Shown in pieces: positions 9,114-17,888 of a stretch of 64,000 bases of DNA. The notes beneath the pieces were generated by a model, which had not been told where the DNA came from, made no database searches, and worked only from the letters and a program-made list of their open reading frames with translations. The stretch lies in the NCBI RefSeq assembly GCF_022829365.1, contig NZ_JAKSYJ010000165.1, positions 1 through 64,000 on the forward strand. Direction: 5' to 3'. Source of the DNA: Methylobacterium sp. J-077. Lineage in GTDB: Bacteria; Pseudomonadota; Alphaproteobacteria; Rhizobiales; Beijerinckiaceae. Each line of letters opens with the position of its first letter. Within the stretch, counting starts at the first letter, position 1. Both the position numbers and the translations under genes were made by a program.

Positions 9114-10738
9114 GCGTGATTCGGGGCGGGCGCGTCGTCGATCCGACCGCGTCCCGCGATGCCGTCGGTGATGTCTGGATCGAGGACGGCCGCATCGTCG
9201 ATCCGGTAGGCCAGGAGCCCGATCGGGTGATCGACGCTTCCGGCTGCGTCGTGATGGCCGGCGGCGTCGAGGTGCATTCGCATATCGCCGGCGGCAACGT
9301 CATCACGTCGCGCCTGCTGCTGCCCGACCTCTATGTCAGCGAGGCGTCGCCCGAGGGCCATCCCTTCGCGCATGCCGGCGGGGCCGCTGGCTGGATCGGC
9401 TCGACCTATGCGCGGATGGGCTACACCACCGCGGTCGAGCCGGCGATGCCGCCGACCCACGCGCTGGCGACCCAGCTGGAACTGGCCGACATCCCGTTGC
9501 TGGATCGCGGTGCGCTCACCGTGATGGGCAACGACGACCAGCTGCTGCAGCTGCTCCGCGAGCGCCAGGGCGGCAACGCTGTGCGCGATCTCGTGGCGCT
9601 CTCCGTCGCCACCTCGCGCGGCCTTGGGGTGAAGTGCATCAATGCCGGCGGCGCCTCGGCATTCAAGGACGGGGCTTTGCGCCTGTCGCTGGACGACGAG
9701 ATTCCGGTCTACGGGCTCTCGACCCGGCAGATCATGGGCTCACTCCTCGACGCGGTCGAAGAGATCGGCGTCCCCCACCCGCTGCACGTCCATTGCAACA
9801 ATCTCGGCCTGCCGGGCGCGGACGATTCGTTCGTCGAGACCCTGGAGGCGGCGGAAGGCCGGCGGATCCACTTCGCCCACGCGCAGTTCTACGCCTACGG
9901 CGTGACTGAGGGCGGCGGCTTCCGCTCAGCAGCCGAGCGGATCGCCCGGGCGATCGCCGACAATCCGAACGCGACCCTCGATATCGGGCAGGTCGTGTTC
10001 GGCCAGACCGTGACGGTGTCGCTCGACATCCTGCGCCAGTTCGCCGGCCGCAAGGGCGCCAACCCGAAGAAGTGGGTGCTCAATGCCGGCGACGCCGAGG
10101 GCGGCGGCGTCGTGCCGTTCCTGTACCGGCCGCGCGGTCCGACCAGCTCGCTGCAATGGGCCATCGGCCTCGAGATCATGCTGCTTTCCACCGATCCGGA
10201 GCGCACGATCCTGACCACCGACCACCCGAACGGCGGCCCGTTCACCCAGTATCCGCGCATCATCCACCTGCTGATGGACAAGTCCGAGCGCGACCGCGAG
10301 ATCGCGACCCTGCCGGGAGTTGTCGGCGAGCGGTCCGGTCTGCCGGGCCTGGAGCGGGAATACACCCTCTCGGAGATCGCCCAGCTGACCCGGTCGGGAC
10401 CGGCCAAGCTTCTGGGCCTCGCCGATCGCGGCCATCTGCGGCCGGGCGCCTGCGCCGACGTCGCAGTCTATCGCGATACGCCAGACCGCACGGCGATGTT
10501 CACCGCCGCCAAGCTGGTCCTCAAGGACGGCGTGCCTATCGTCGAGGATGGCGAGGTGGTCGAATGGCGCGCCGGCCGAACCCTGTCGCTCTCGGTCGAG
10601 TCCGATCCTGCCATGGCCAAGCGCGCCGACACTTACCTGACGGACCGGTTCGGCGCGGGGCTCGACAGCTTCGCGGTGCCGGATGCGGCCTTCGACGCGG
10701 ATGCGGACACCTTCGAGGTGGTGCCATGCCGGGTTTGA
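9107..10738 (+). CDS. fhcA: formyltransferase/hydrolase complex subunit A (amidohydrolase family)
   Basis: Catalytic hydrolase subunit that cleaves formylmethanofuran-type carrier intermediates to formate. The 543-residue protein is related to FmdA/FwdA and is an amidohydrolase: the metal-binding HxH lies at His57 and His59 in GGVEVHSHIAGGNVIT. Later metal-site regions are visible as PLHVHCNNLG, RIHFAHAQFYAYG and TDHPNGGPF. The C-terminus closes the composite beta-domain (LRPGACADVAVYRDT). It overlaps fhcB by 7 bases, so the two are coupled. fhcD follows after a 204-base gap filled by a repeat, unusual inside such a tight operon. Confidence 0.96.
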   Translation: MLSVIRGGRVVDPTASRDAVGDVWIEDGRIVDPVGQEPDRVIDASGCVVMAGGVEVHSHIAGGNVITSRLLLPDLYVSEASPEGHPFAHAGGAAGWIGSTYARMGYTTAVEPAMPPTHALATQLELADIPLLDRGALTVMGNDDQLLQLLRERQGGNAVRDLVALSVATSRGLGVKCINAGGASAFKDGALRLSLDDEIPVYGLSTRQIMGSLLDAVEEIGVPHPLHVHCNNLGLPGADDSFVETLEAAEGRRIHFAHAQFYAYGVTEGGGFRSAAERIARAIADNPNATLDIGQVVFGQTVTVSLDILRQFAGRKGANPKKWVLNAGDAEGGGVVPFLYRPRGPTSSLQWAIGLEIMLLSTDPERTILTTDHPNGGPFTQYPRIIHLLMDKSERDREIATLPGVVGERSGLPGLEREYTLSEIAQLTRSGPAKLLGLADRGHLRPGACADVAVYRDTPDRTAMFTAAKLVLKDGVPIVEDGEVVEWRAGRTLSLSVESDPAMAKRADTYLTDRFGAGLDSFAVPDAAFDADADTFEVVPCRV

Positions 10739-10744
10739 CGCCCG

Positions 10745-10925
10745 CCATCTTCCCTCCCCCCTCTGCGGGGGAGGGTACCCCGCGCAGCACGGGGGGAGAG
10801 GGGCAGCGCGACGTTGCGGGTTTCAGCGCCCAGCGCGACCTTTCCGGAGCCGTCGCTCCCCTCTCCCGACCCCTGCTGACGCAGGGGCCACCCTCCCCCG
10901 CAGAGCGGGGAGGGTTACGGCCGTC
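10745..10925. repeat. GC-rich intergenic repeat between fhcA and fhcD
   Basis: Nearly the whole fhcA-fhcD gap is a block of CCCTCCCCC/GGGGGAGGG-type dyads. The two ends are roughly inverted copies of each other (CCTCCCCCCTCTGCGGGGGAGGG at the left; CCCTCCCCCGCAGAGCGGGGAGGG at the right). It shares the core GCGACCTTTCCGGAG (10835-10849) with the repeat between mch and orf5. It probably folds in the fhc mRNA. Confidence 0.7.
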
Positions 10926-10942
10926 GCGGAAGTCCCAAAACA

Positions 10943-11890
10943 ATGTCTGAGCTCAGCCTCAACGGCATCCCGATCGTCGACACCTTCGCGGAGGCGTTCG
11001 ACGTGGCCGGGACCGCCATCGTCGTCACCAACGACACCGCCAAGTGGGCCATGATCGCGGCCACCACCATGACGGGCTTCGCCACGTCGGTGATCGGCTG
11101 CGGCGCCGAGGCCGGCATCGATTCCGTGCTGTCGCCCGAGGAGACTCCGGACGGACGGCCCGGCGTGCGCATCCTCCTGTTCGGCTTCGAACCGAACGGG
11201 CTCAAGGAGCAGCTGATCAAGCGGGTCGGCCAGTGCATCCTGACCTGCCCGGGCACCGCCTGCTTCGCCGGGGTCGAGGGACCGAACAAGATCAAGCTCG
11301 GCGGCGCGATCCGGTATTTCGGCGACGGCTTCGCCATCGCCAAGCGCCTGCCCGACGCCTCCGGCAAAGACCGGCGCTACTGGCGCATCCCGGTCATGGA
11401 CGGCGAGTTCCTCTGTGAAGATTCGGTCCGGGCCGTGGACGGTGCGGTCGGCGGCGGCAATCTGCTGTTCCTCGGCCGGACCCATGCCGAGACGCTGATC
11501 GTCGCCGAGGCGGCCGTCGAGGCCGCCAAGGCGGTGCCCGGCGCGATCCTGCCGTTTCCGGGCGGCATCGTCCGCTCCGGCTCGAAGGTCGGCGGCCGGA
11601 CCAAGGGCATGATGGCCTCGACCAACGACGCCTATTGCCCGACCCTGAAGGGGCGGGCGGGCTCGGCGCTTCCGGCCGAGTGCGGCGTCGTGCTGGAGAT
11701 CGTGATCGACGCCCTGACCTCGCAGGGCGTGTCCGATTCAATGCGGGCCGGCCTGCATGCGGCCACCGAGATCGGCGGCAGACACGGGCTGATCGCCGTC
11801 ACGGCCGGCAATTACGGCGGCAATCTCGGCCGCCACCATTATCATCTGCGCGACCTGCTCGCGCGCGAAGATTCCAAGACGGAGGGCTGA
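10943..11890 (+). CDS. fhcD: formylmethanofuran:tetrahydromethanopterin formyltransferase, Fhc subunit D
   Basis: Transfers the formyl group from H4MPT to the methanofuran analogue within the Fhc complex. The 315-residue protein matches archaeal Ftr in length and landmarks: an N-terminal NGIPIVDTFAEAFDV segment, TMTGFATSVIGCGAEAGID near residues 43-60, a central GRPGVRILLFGFEPNGLKEQL, and a C-terminal ITAGNYGGNLGRHHYHL-like segment (here VTAGNYGGNLGRHHYHL). It starts at ATG after the repeat and ends 3 bases before fhcC. Confidence 0.97.
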   Translation: MSELSLNGIPIVDTFAEAFDVAGTAIVVTNDTAKWAMIAATTMTGFATSVIGCGAEAGIDSVLSPEETPDGRPGVRILLFGFEPNGLKEQLIKRVGQCILTCPGTACFAGVEGPNKIKLGGAIRYFGDGFAIAKRLPDASGKDRRYWRIPVMDGEFLCEDSVRAVDGAVGGGNLLFLGRTHAETLIVAEAAVEAAKAVPGAILPFPGGIVRSGSKVGGRTKGMMASTNDAYCPTLKGRAGSALPAECGVVLEIVIDALTSQGVSDSMRAGLHAATEIGGRHGLIAVTAGNYGGNLGRHHYHLRDLLAREDSKTEG

Positions 11891-11893
11891 GCC

Positions 11894-12688
11894 TTGAGCA
11901 CCCTCACCCTGCGCGCGGCTCCGCCCGAGCGGCTCGACTTCCTGAACATCAACCCGCTTGCGCTCAGCCGGCTCTCGCAGGCAGAAGCCGAGCGCCTAGC
12001 GGTCGGGACGACCCGCACCGGCGTGCGTCTCGGCGACTGCTTCTCGGTCGCGCTGGACGGCTCCGATACCCTGACCATCGAAGGCGGCCATGAGCGGCTC
12101 GATCGGGTCGGCGCGGCCCTGTCGGAGGGCGCGATCCGCGTCGCCGGCGATGTCGGCCAGCGCCTCGGCGCGGGCATGGCCGGCGGCAGCTTGACCGTGA
12201 CGGGCCATGCCGGACCCTATGCCGGCGCGGGCGCCACCGGCGGTCTTATCACCATCGACGGCGATGCCGGTGACCATGCCGGCGGTGCAGTCTACGCGGC
12301 CAAGGCCGGTCTCGACGGCGCGACGCTGATCATCCGCGGGACGGCCGGTGCCCATCTCGGCGATCGGATGCGGCGCGGAATCCTTCTGGCTGGCCGCGCC
12401 GGAGCGTATGCCGGCTCCCGCATGATCGCCGGGACGCTGGCGGCGCTCGCGGTGGGCGACCAACCGGGCTACGGCATGCGCCGGGGCACGCTGTTGCTCG
12501 GTTCGCACGGGCGGCTGTCGCCGACCTTCGTGGAGACCGGGACGCACGATCTGGTGTTCCTGAAGCTCCTGTCGAAATCGCTGGCCGGCCTCAGTGCCGA
12601 GCATGCCGCGCTGCTCAACCGACCGCTGCGGCGCTATTCCGGCGACCTCGCGACCATCGCCAAGGGTGAGATCTGGGTCGCGTCCTGA
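11894..12688 (+). CDS. fhcC: formyltransferase/hydrolase complex subunit C
   Basis: Structural subunit of the Fhc complex, related to FmdC/FwdC and to the C-terminal domain of glutamate synthase. The 264-residue protein contains a run of glycine-rich repeats near residues 95-200 (GQRLGAGMAGG, GPYAGAGATGG, GDHAGGAVYA, GAHLGDRMRRG, GAYAGSRMIAG) that form a parallel beta-helix in relatives. The only start that fits is TTG at 11894, three bases after the fhcD stop, so translation is probably coupled. Last gene of the fhc operon. Confidence 0.95.
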   Translation: MSTLTLRAAPPERLDFLNINPLALSRLSQAEAERLAVGTTRTGVRLGDCFSVALDGSDTLTIEGGHERLDRVGAALSEGAIRVAGDVGQRLGAGMAGGSLTVTGHAGPYAGAGATGGLITIDGDAGDHAGGAVYAAKAGLDGATLIIRGTAGAHLGDRMRRGILLAGRAGAYAGSRMIAGTLAALAVGDQPGYGMRRGTLLLGSHGRLSPTFVETGTHDLVFLKLLSKSLAGLSAEHAALLNRPLRRYSGDLATIAKGEIWVAS

Positions 12689-12772
12689 CGCCGCTCTGGG
12701 CAGCGCGGCCGCGCGCGGCATATGCTCTGTCCAAGCCGGCCCGCACGAGGCCGGCAGTCTGGGGAGACGCCC

Positions 12773-12979
12773 ATGCTCCTGCTTCTGTCGATCTGCCTCG
12801 TCGCCCAGCCCTCGACCTGCCGCGAGGACCGGATCGAGATGTCCTACGAGGGCTCGAACCCGTTCATCTGCCTGCGCCATTCGCAGAGCGCGCTCGCGAC
12901 CTGGCAGGCGTCCCATCCGGACTGGCACGTCGAGCGCTGGCGCTGCGCCGCGCGCGGCAGCCTGCCGAAGGATCTGTGA
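12773..12979 (+). CDS. small exported or membrane-anchored protein, unknown function
   Basis: A 68-residue product starting at ATG 12773, with a short hydrophobic N-terminus (MLLLLSICLVAQPSTCRED) that could be a short signal sequence. The rest has two or three cysteines and a tryptophan-rich tail (WQASHPDWHVERWRCAARG). I do not recognise the family. It lies between fhcC and the histidine kinase, on the same strand. An in-frame start at 12722 is less likely because it would push the hydrophobic segment inside. Confidence 0.6.
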   Translation: MLLLLSICLVAQPSTCREDRIEMSYEGSNPFICLRHSQSALATWQASHPDWHVERWRCAARGSLPKDL

Positions 12980-13025
12980 GCGCGGTCCGCGATAGCGAAC
13001 GAAGGGCCTCGGCGGGGCGCAACAG

Positions 13026-14660
13026 ATGCGCTCGCTGAAGCTTCGTTTCGCGCTGCTGCTCGGCGGCACCGCCATCGTGGTGATGCTGGCGGCCATCGCT
13101 GCGCTGGCCTCGATCGCGGCCGCCGAGCGCACCGTCGACCGCACCCTGGAGGCGCAGCGGCGCCTCGAATTGCTGGCCGAGCTGTCCGGCCGCCTGACCC
13201 AGTTCGGCTTGGCCGCGGTCGAGACCGTCGGCAATCCTGACGGGCAGCCGGAGGCCATGGCGATCGCGCGCGACAATGCCGATCGGGCGCTCACGACGGT
13301 CGATGAAGCGCTGGCCCGGAGCTTCCCGCCGAGCGACGACCCGGCCGACCGCATGCAATACGCCGCGCGGACGCGCCCGATGGCGCAGCTGCGCGCCGCC
13401 CGGGTCGTGCTCGACCGGCAGGTGGCCCGGATCAACCGGCAGGTCGAGTCCGATAAGCGCCAGGACGCGATCAAGGGTGCGCTCAACGGCTTCGGAGCGA
13501 TGACCGGCCAGCCGCTGTCGTTCCTGATCGAGGCCGAGCGGCGTAGCATGGCGCTCGGGTCCGAACAGGCCCGGGCGCTGTCGGCTCGCCTGCGCGTGGC
13601 CGCGGCATCCGCGGTGGTCGCGGCCCTGGTGCTGCTGGCGGTGCTCTATCGCGGCGTCACCCGCCCGACCCTGGCCCGGATCGAGGAGGTGCGGCTCGCG
13701 GCGAGCGCCATCGGGCACGGCGCCCTCGACACGCGCCTCTCGGTGGCGACCCGGGACGAGCTCGGCCTGCTGATGACCAACGTCAACCGCATGGCCGCGC
13801 GGCTCGCCCGCCGCGAATCCCGGGTCGCCGCGGATCGGGCGGCGCTGGAGGATACGGTGGCGGCCCGCACCGCGGATCTGCGCGCCGCCAACGAACGCCT
13901 CGAAGCCGTCGACCGCTCGAGGCGACGCTTCTTTGCCGATGTGAGCCACGAATTGCGCACGCCGCTCACCGTCATCCTCGGCGAATGTGATCTGGCGCTG
14001 CGCGGCGCCTCCCGGGGCGCCGATCCGGGGCCGATCTTCAGTACGATCCGCAAGCGGGCACAGCGGCTGAAGCTGCGCGTCGAGGATCTGCTGCGCGTGG
14101 CCCGCTCGGAATCCGGCGAGATCGAATTCGACCGGCGTCCTCTGGGACTCGCCTCGGTCCTGGCCGAGGCCGTCGACAACATGGCCTCGGAGGCGGCCCG
14201 CCGCCGGGTCGGCCTGAGCCTCGAACCCGGCAGCCAGGACGTGGAATGCCTGGCCGACCGGGAATGGATTCGCCAGACCATCGAGAGCCTCGTGGACAAC
14301 GCCCTGCGCCACGCCAAGGGGCTGAGCCGGGTCGAGGTCGCGCTGTCGGCCGAGCCGGGCGCGCTGGCCCGGATTACCGTGACCGATGACGGGCCGGGCT
14401 TCGGCGCCTCCGAGGCCGCGCTGTTCGAGCGCTTCCGACGCGGCGCCGGGCCGAGCCCGGACGAAACCGGATTTGGCATCGGGCTGGCCCTGGCGCGCTG
14501 GATCGTCGAGCAGCACGGCGGCACGATCCGCCTCGGTGCCGGCCCGAACGGTCGCGGGGCCCGGGTCAGCCTGGACATGCCGGCGCTCGATCCGGCATGG
14601 GAGATCGGCACGGCCGGGAACGCGGCCGGCGGCGCGCGGGTGAGGGAGTCGGCCGCATGA
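13026..14660 (+). CDS. sensor histidine kinase
   Basis: A 544-residue membrane sensor kinase. TM1 is at about residues 9-33, a periplasmic sensor region with no named domain follows, TM2 is near 193-212, then a HAMP domain (about 213-270) and a coiled linker. The phospho-acceptor is His308 in FFADVSHELRTPLTVIL. The ATPase domain has the N box (ESLVDNALRHAKG), G1 (VTDDGPGFG) and G2 (GFGIGLALARWIVEQHGG). Its last bases overlap the response regulator start, so the pair is co-translated. Placed between fhc and pqqA, it may sense a C1 or metal signal, but that is inference only. Confidence 0.93.
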   Translation: MRSLKLRFALLLGGTAIVVMLAAIAALASIAAAERTVDRTLEAQRRLELLAELSGRLTQFGLAAVETVGNPDGQPEAMAIARDNADRALTTVDEALARSFPPSDDPADRMQYAARTRPMAQLRAARVVLDRQVARINRQVESDKRQDAIKGALNGFGAMTGQPLSFLIEAERRSMALGSEQARALSARLRVAAASAVVAALVLLAVLYRGVTRPTLARIEEVRLAASAIGHGALDTRLSVATRDELGLLMTNVNRMAARLARRESRVAADRAALEDTVAARTADLRAANERLEAVDRSRRRFFADVSHELRTPLTVILGECDLALRGASRGADPGPIFSTIRKRAQRLKLRVEDLLRVARSESGEIEFDRRPLGLASVLAEAVDNMASEAARRRVGLSLEPGSQDVECLADREWIRQTIESLVDNALRHAKGLSRVEVALSAEPGALARITVTDDGPGFGASEAALFERFRRGAGPSPDETGFGIGLALARWIVEQHGGTIRLGAGPNGRGARVSLDMPALDPAWEIGTAGNAAGGARVRESAA

Positions 14661-15361
14661 CGCGGATCCTGATCGTCGAGGACGATATCGACATTCGGGG
14701 CCTGTTGGCCCGAGGCCTGGAAGCCGAGGGATTCGAGGTCGGCACCGCTTCCTGCGTCGACGAGGCGCTGAAGGCCGCGCACGATCCGGCACCGGGCGCA
14801 GTGCTTCTCGATATCAATCTGCCCGACGGGTCCGGCCACGATGTCTGCCGGTCGCTCCGCGAGGGCGGGTTCCCGGGGGCGATCCTGTTCCTGTCCGCCC
14901 GCGACGAGATTCGCGACCGGGCCGAGGGGCTGGCGCTCGGCGCCGACGACTACATCATCAAGCCCTTCGTGTTCGACGAGCTCGTGGCGCGCCTGCGCAC
15001 CCACCTCATGCGGCGCGAGCAGGCCGAGGCGCCGCGCTCGCGCATCACCGCCGGTCGGCTGCTGCTCGATCTCGACACCCGCCAAGCGAGTTGCGGTGAG
15101 GCCAGCGCGCGGCTGACACCTCGGGAGGCCGACCTCCTTGCCATGCTGATGGAGAGCATCGGCAAGCCGGTCTCCCGGGCCGACATCTTCGACCGGCTCT
15201 GGGCGAGCCAGGGCGGCCTCTCGCTCAACGTGGTCGACGTCTATATCGGCTATCTGCGCTCCAAGATGGCCGATTTCGTCCGCTACGGCGGCCCGGGATT
15301 GGTCACCGTGCGGGGGAAAGGCTTCATGCTGGAGCTGCGCGGTCCCGACTTCCGTCAATGA
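14657..15361 (+). CDS. response regulator, OmpR/PhoB-type
   Basis: A 234-residue two-domain regulator. The receiver domain (1-118) has the acidic pocket Glu8-Asp9-Asp10, the phospho-acceptor Asp52 in VLLDINLPDGSG, Ser80 in the switch position and Lys102 in IIKPF. The C-terminus is a winged-helix DNA-binding domain (about 130-230; LTPREADLLAMLMES, VVDVYIGYLRSKM). ATG at 14657 overlaps the kinase stop as ATGA; an upstream in-frame ATG at 14597 would lie inside the kinase gene and is rejected. pqqA begins about 220 bases downstream on the same strand, so the regulator could act on that promoter, though this is untested. Confidence 0.94.
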   Translation: MTRILIVEDDIDIRGLLARGLEAEGFEVGTASCVDEALKAAHDPAPGAVLLDINLPDGSGHDVCRSLREGGFPGAILFLSARDEIRDRAEGLALGADDYIIKPFVFDELVARLRTHLMRREQAEAPRSRITAGRLLLDLDTRQASCGEASARLTPREADLLAMLMESIGKPVSRADIFDRLWASQGGLSLNVVDVYIGYLRSKMADFVRYGGPGLVTVRGKGFMLELRGPDFRQ

Positions 15362-15582
15362 GCGACTATACTTAAGTCCAATCCGGTAACATTTCTCGCG
15401 CGCATCCAAGCATTTGGGTGGAGTCTCACGAAAAATTTGGGAGGATCCGGCAAGTTAGTGCTTGAAGACCGCAGCTGAATCGCCGATATCGGGGGCGCGC
15501 CAGAAACCAGAGCGCCATCAGTGTCTTAGAGGTTTCTTAGGAACCCGTGACGCTCGGTGAGGAACCGCCAAGGAGAAACACC

Positions 15583-15672
15583 ATGAAGTGGGCTGCCCCC
15601 GTTGTGTCCGAAATCTGCGTCGGCATGGAAGTGACGAGCTACGAGTCGGCCGAGATCGACACGTTCAACTGA
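15583..15672 (+). CDS. pqqA: PQQ precursor peptide PqqA
   Basis: A 29-residue precursor whose Glu16 and Tyr20, spaced as E-x-x-x-Y in GMEVTSYES, are cross-linked to become the PQQ backbone. The sequence MKWAAPVVSEICVGMEVTSY followed by ESAEIDTFN is the typical family form. A good AGGAGA ribosome-binding site lies just upstream (15571-15576). It is followed by pqqB after 49 bases. It was too short for a routine gene scan. PqqA is normally the most strongly transcribed gene of the operon; the 220-base gap upstream should hold its promoter. Confidence 0.97.
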   Translation: MKWAAPVVSEICVGMEVTSYESAEIDTFN

Positions 15673-15721
15673 GCGTTTCGCAACTGAGTTTCCAGGGGCC
15701 GGGGATCGCGGGAACCGCACC

Positions 15722-16621
15722 ATGCGCGTCGTGATCCTCGGCTCCGCAGCGGGCGGCGGCCTTCCCCAGTGGAATTGCCGCTGCCCCATCTGCTCCCTGG
15801 CGCGGTCCGAGCCGGACCGGGTACGCCCTCGGACGCAGTCGAGCATCGCGGTCTCCGCTGACGGGACCGACTGGCTCCTGGTCAATGCTTCGCCAGACAT
15901 CCGGCAACAGCTCTTCGACAATCCGCAGATGCATCCCCGCGAGGGCCTGCGCCACTCGCCGATCCGGTCCGTGCTCCTGACCAACGGCGACGTCGACCAC
16001 GTGGCGGGCCTGCTGACCCTGCGCGAGGGCCAGCCCTATACCCTCTACGCCACCCGTGGGATCCTCGATTCGGTCAACGCCAACCGCGTGTTCGACGTGA
16101 TGGCCGAGGGCGTCGTTACGCGGCAGGCGGTCGCCATGGACCAGCGTTTTGAGCCCCTGCCCGGCCTTTTCGTCACGCTGTTCGCTGTGCCCGGCAAGGT
16201 GCCGCTCTGGCTCGAAGACGAGACGATGGAGATCGGCGCTGAGACCGAGACCACCGTCGGTGCCCTGATCGAGGCGAGCGGCCGTCGCCTCGCCTACATC
16301 CCCGGATGCGCTCGGGTCACGGACGGGCTCCGCGACCGGATCGCCGGCGTCGACGCGCTGCTGTTCGACGGCACCGTCCTGCACGACGATGACATGATCC
16401 GCGCCGGCGTCGGCACCAAGACCGGCTGGCGCATGGGCCACGTCCCGATGCGCGGCGGGAACGGCTCGATCGACGCCCTGGCCGGCACCGCGGTCGGGCG
16501 TCGTGTCTTCGTCCATATCAACAACACCAACCCGGTCCTGGTCGAGGGCTCGCCGGAACGGGCCGATGTCGAGGCTGCGGGCTGGACCGTGGCGCATGAC
16601 GGGCTACGCTTGGCCCTCTGA
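15722..16621 (+). CDS. pqqB: PQQ biosynthesis protein PqqB
   Basis: PqqB is a metallo-beta-lactamase-fold protein thought to hydroxylate the tyrosine of the PQQ intermediate. The 299-residue product starts MRVVILGSAAGGGLPQWNC. The structural zinc site Cys19-Cys21-Cys24 (NCRCPIC) is intact. LLTNGDVDHVAGLLTLREG occupies the usual HxHxDH region: it retains the final DH but replaces the usual histidines, as in characterised PqqB. VPMRGGNGS and HINNTNPVL occur in the C-terminal part. Second gene of the pqq operon. Confidence 0.97.
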   Translation: MRVVILGSAAGGGLPQWNCRCPICSLARSEPDRVRPRTQSSIAVSADGTDWLLVNASPDIRQQLFDNPQMHPREGLRHSPIRSVLLTNGDVDHVAGLLTLREGQPYTLYATRGILDSVNANRVFDVMAEGVVTRQAVAMDQRFEPLPGLFVTLFAVPGKVPLWLEDETMEIGAETETTVGALIEASGRRLAYIPGCARVTDGLRDRIAGVDALLFDGTVLHDDDMIRAGVGTKTGWRMGHVPMRGGNGSIDALAGTAVGRRVFVHINNTNPVLVEGSPERADVEAAGWTVAHDGLRLAL

Positions 16622-16802
16622 GACACGTTCGACCGGTGGTTGGGTGCAGACCGCGCCGGCACTATATCGACTCCGAGCCCGGACATTCGCCCCGCCGGAG
16701 CCGCGTTCCGAACGATGGTCTCCGGCTGTCGGGACGAGGCTCTCAACGAGGGCGGGATCGGAGTACAGGAAACGCGACCCGAGAACGGATCCCGGAAACG
16801 CC

Positions 16803-17888
16803 ATGAACGCAGTCTTCCCCACCCCCGACGCGACCGAGAGCCAGCGGCTTCTCAGCCCGGACGAGCTGGAAGCGGCTTTGCGCGACATCGGCGCCCGCCG
16901 GTATCACATCCTGCATCCGTTCCACCGGCTCCTGCACGACGGCAAGCTCTCGAAGGACCAGGTTCGGGCCTGGGCGCTGAACCGCTACTATTACCAGGCG
17001 ATGATCCCGGTGAAGGACGCCGCCGTCCTCGCCCGGATGACCGACGCGTCGCTGAGGCGAATCTGGCGCCAGCGCATCGTCGATCATGACGGCGACCATC
17101 CGGGCGATGGCGGCATCGAGCGCTGGCTGAAGCTGGCCGAGGGCGTCGGCTTCGATCGCGACTACGTGCTCTCGACCCGCGGCATCCTCTCGGCGACGAA
17201 GTTCTCCGTCGAGGCCTATGTCCATTTCGTCGCCGAGAAGAGCCTGCTGGAGGCGATCGCCTCGTCGCTCACCGAGATGTTCTCGCCGACCATCATCTCC
17301 GAGCGCGTCGCCGGAATGCTGAAGAACTACGATTTCATCACCAAGGACACCTTGGCCTATTTCGACAAGCGCCTGACCCAGGCGCCGCGCGACGCCGATT
17401 TCGCCCTCGACTACGTCAAGACGCACGCGACGACGCCGGAGCTGCAGCGCCAGGCGATGGCCGCGCTGACCTTCAAGTGCAACGTGCTCTGGACGCAGCT
17501 CGACGCCCTGTACTTCGCCTATGTCGCCCCCGGCCTGATCCCGCCGGATGCGTGGACGCCGGGCACCGGCCTGGTCGCGGAGGCGCCTGGCGCTCCGGCA
17601 GCCACCGGCGTCCGCAAGATGGCGGCAGAAGACAAGCCCCGGCTGCCGCGGGGCGTGCGGCTCCGTCACGACGAGACCCGCGGCAAATACGTCCTGCTCG
17701 CCCCGGAGCGGACCTTCGACCTCGACGACAACGCCGTGGCGGTGCTCAAGCTGGTGGACGGCGCCCGCAGCGTCGCGGCGATCGCGGACGAGCTGGGTCG
17801 GACCTACGCGGCCGACCCGCGTGCGATCGAGGCCGACATCCTCGTGATGCTCGACGGGCTGGCGGAGAAACGGGTCCTGGAGCGATGA
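16803..17888 (+). CDS. pqqCD: PqqC/PqqD fusion protein, PQQ biosynthesis
   Basis: A 361-residue fusion of the cofactorless oxidase PqqC (about residues 1-245), which closes the ring and oxidises the intermediate to PQQ, with the peptide chaperone PqqD (about 275-361), which presents PqqA to PqqE. PqqC landmarks are [18 protein letters not shown] and [17 protein letters not shown]. The PqqD part begins [19 protein letters not shown] and ends [16 protein letters not shown]. The two are joined by a Pro/Ala-rich linker near 245-270. ATG at 16803 gives the family N-terminus. It overlaps pqqE as ATGA. The fusion is known in M. extorquens. Confidence 0.97.
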   Translation: MNAVFPTPDATESQRLLSPDELEAALRDIGARRYHILHPFHRLLHDGKLSKDQVRAWALNRYYYQAMIPVKDAAVLARMTDASLRRIWRQRIVDHDGDHPGDGGIERWLKLAEGVGFDRDYVLSTRGILSATKFSVEAYVHFVAEKSLLEAIASSLTEMFSPTIISERVAGMLKNYDFITKDTLAYFDKRLTQAPRDADFALDYVKTHATTPELQRQAMAALTFKCNVLWTQLDALYFAYVAPGLIPPDAWTPGTGLVAEAPGAPAATGVRKMAAEDKPRLPRGVRLRHDETRGKYVLLAPERTFDLDDNAVAVLKLVDGARSVAAIADELGRTYAADPRAIEADILVMLDGLAEKRVLER

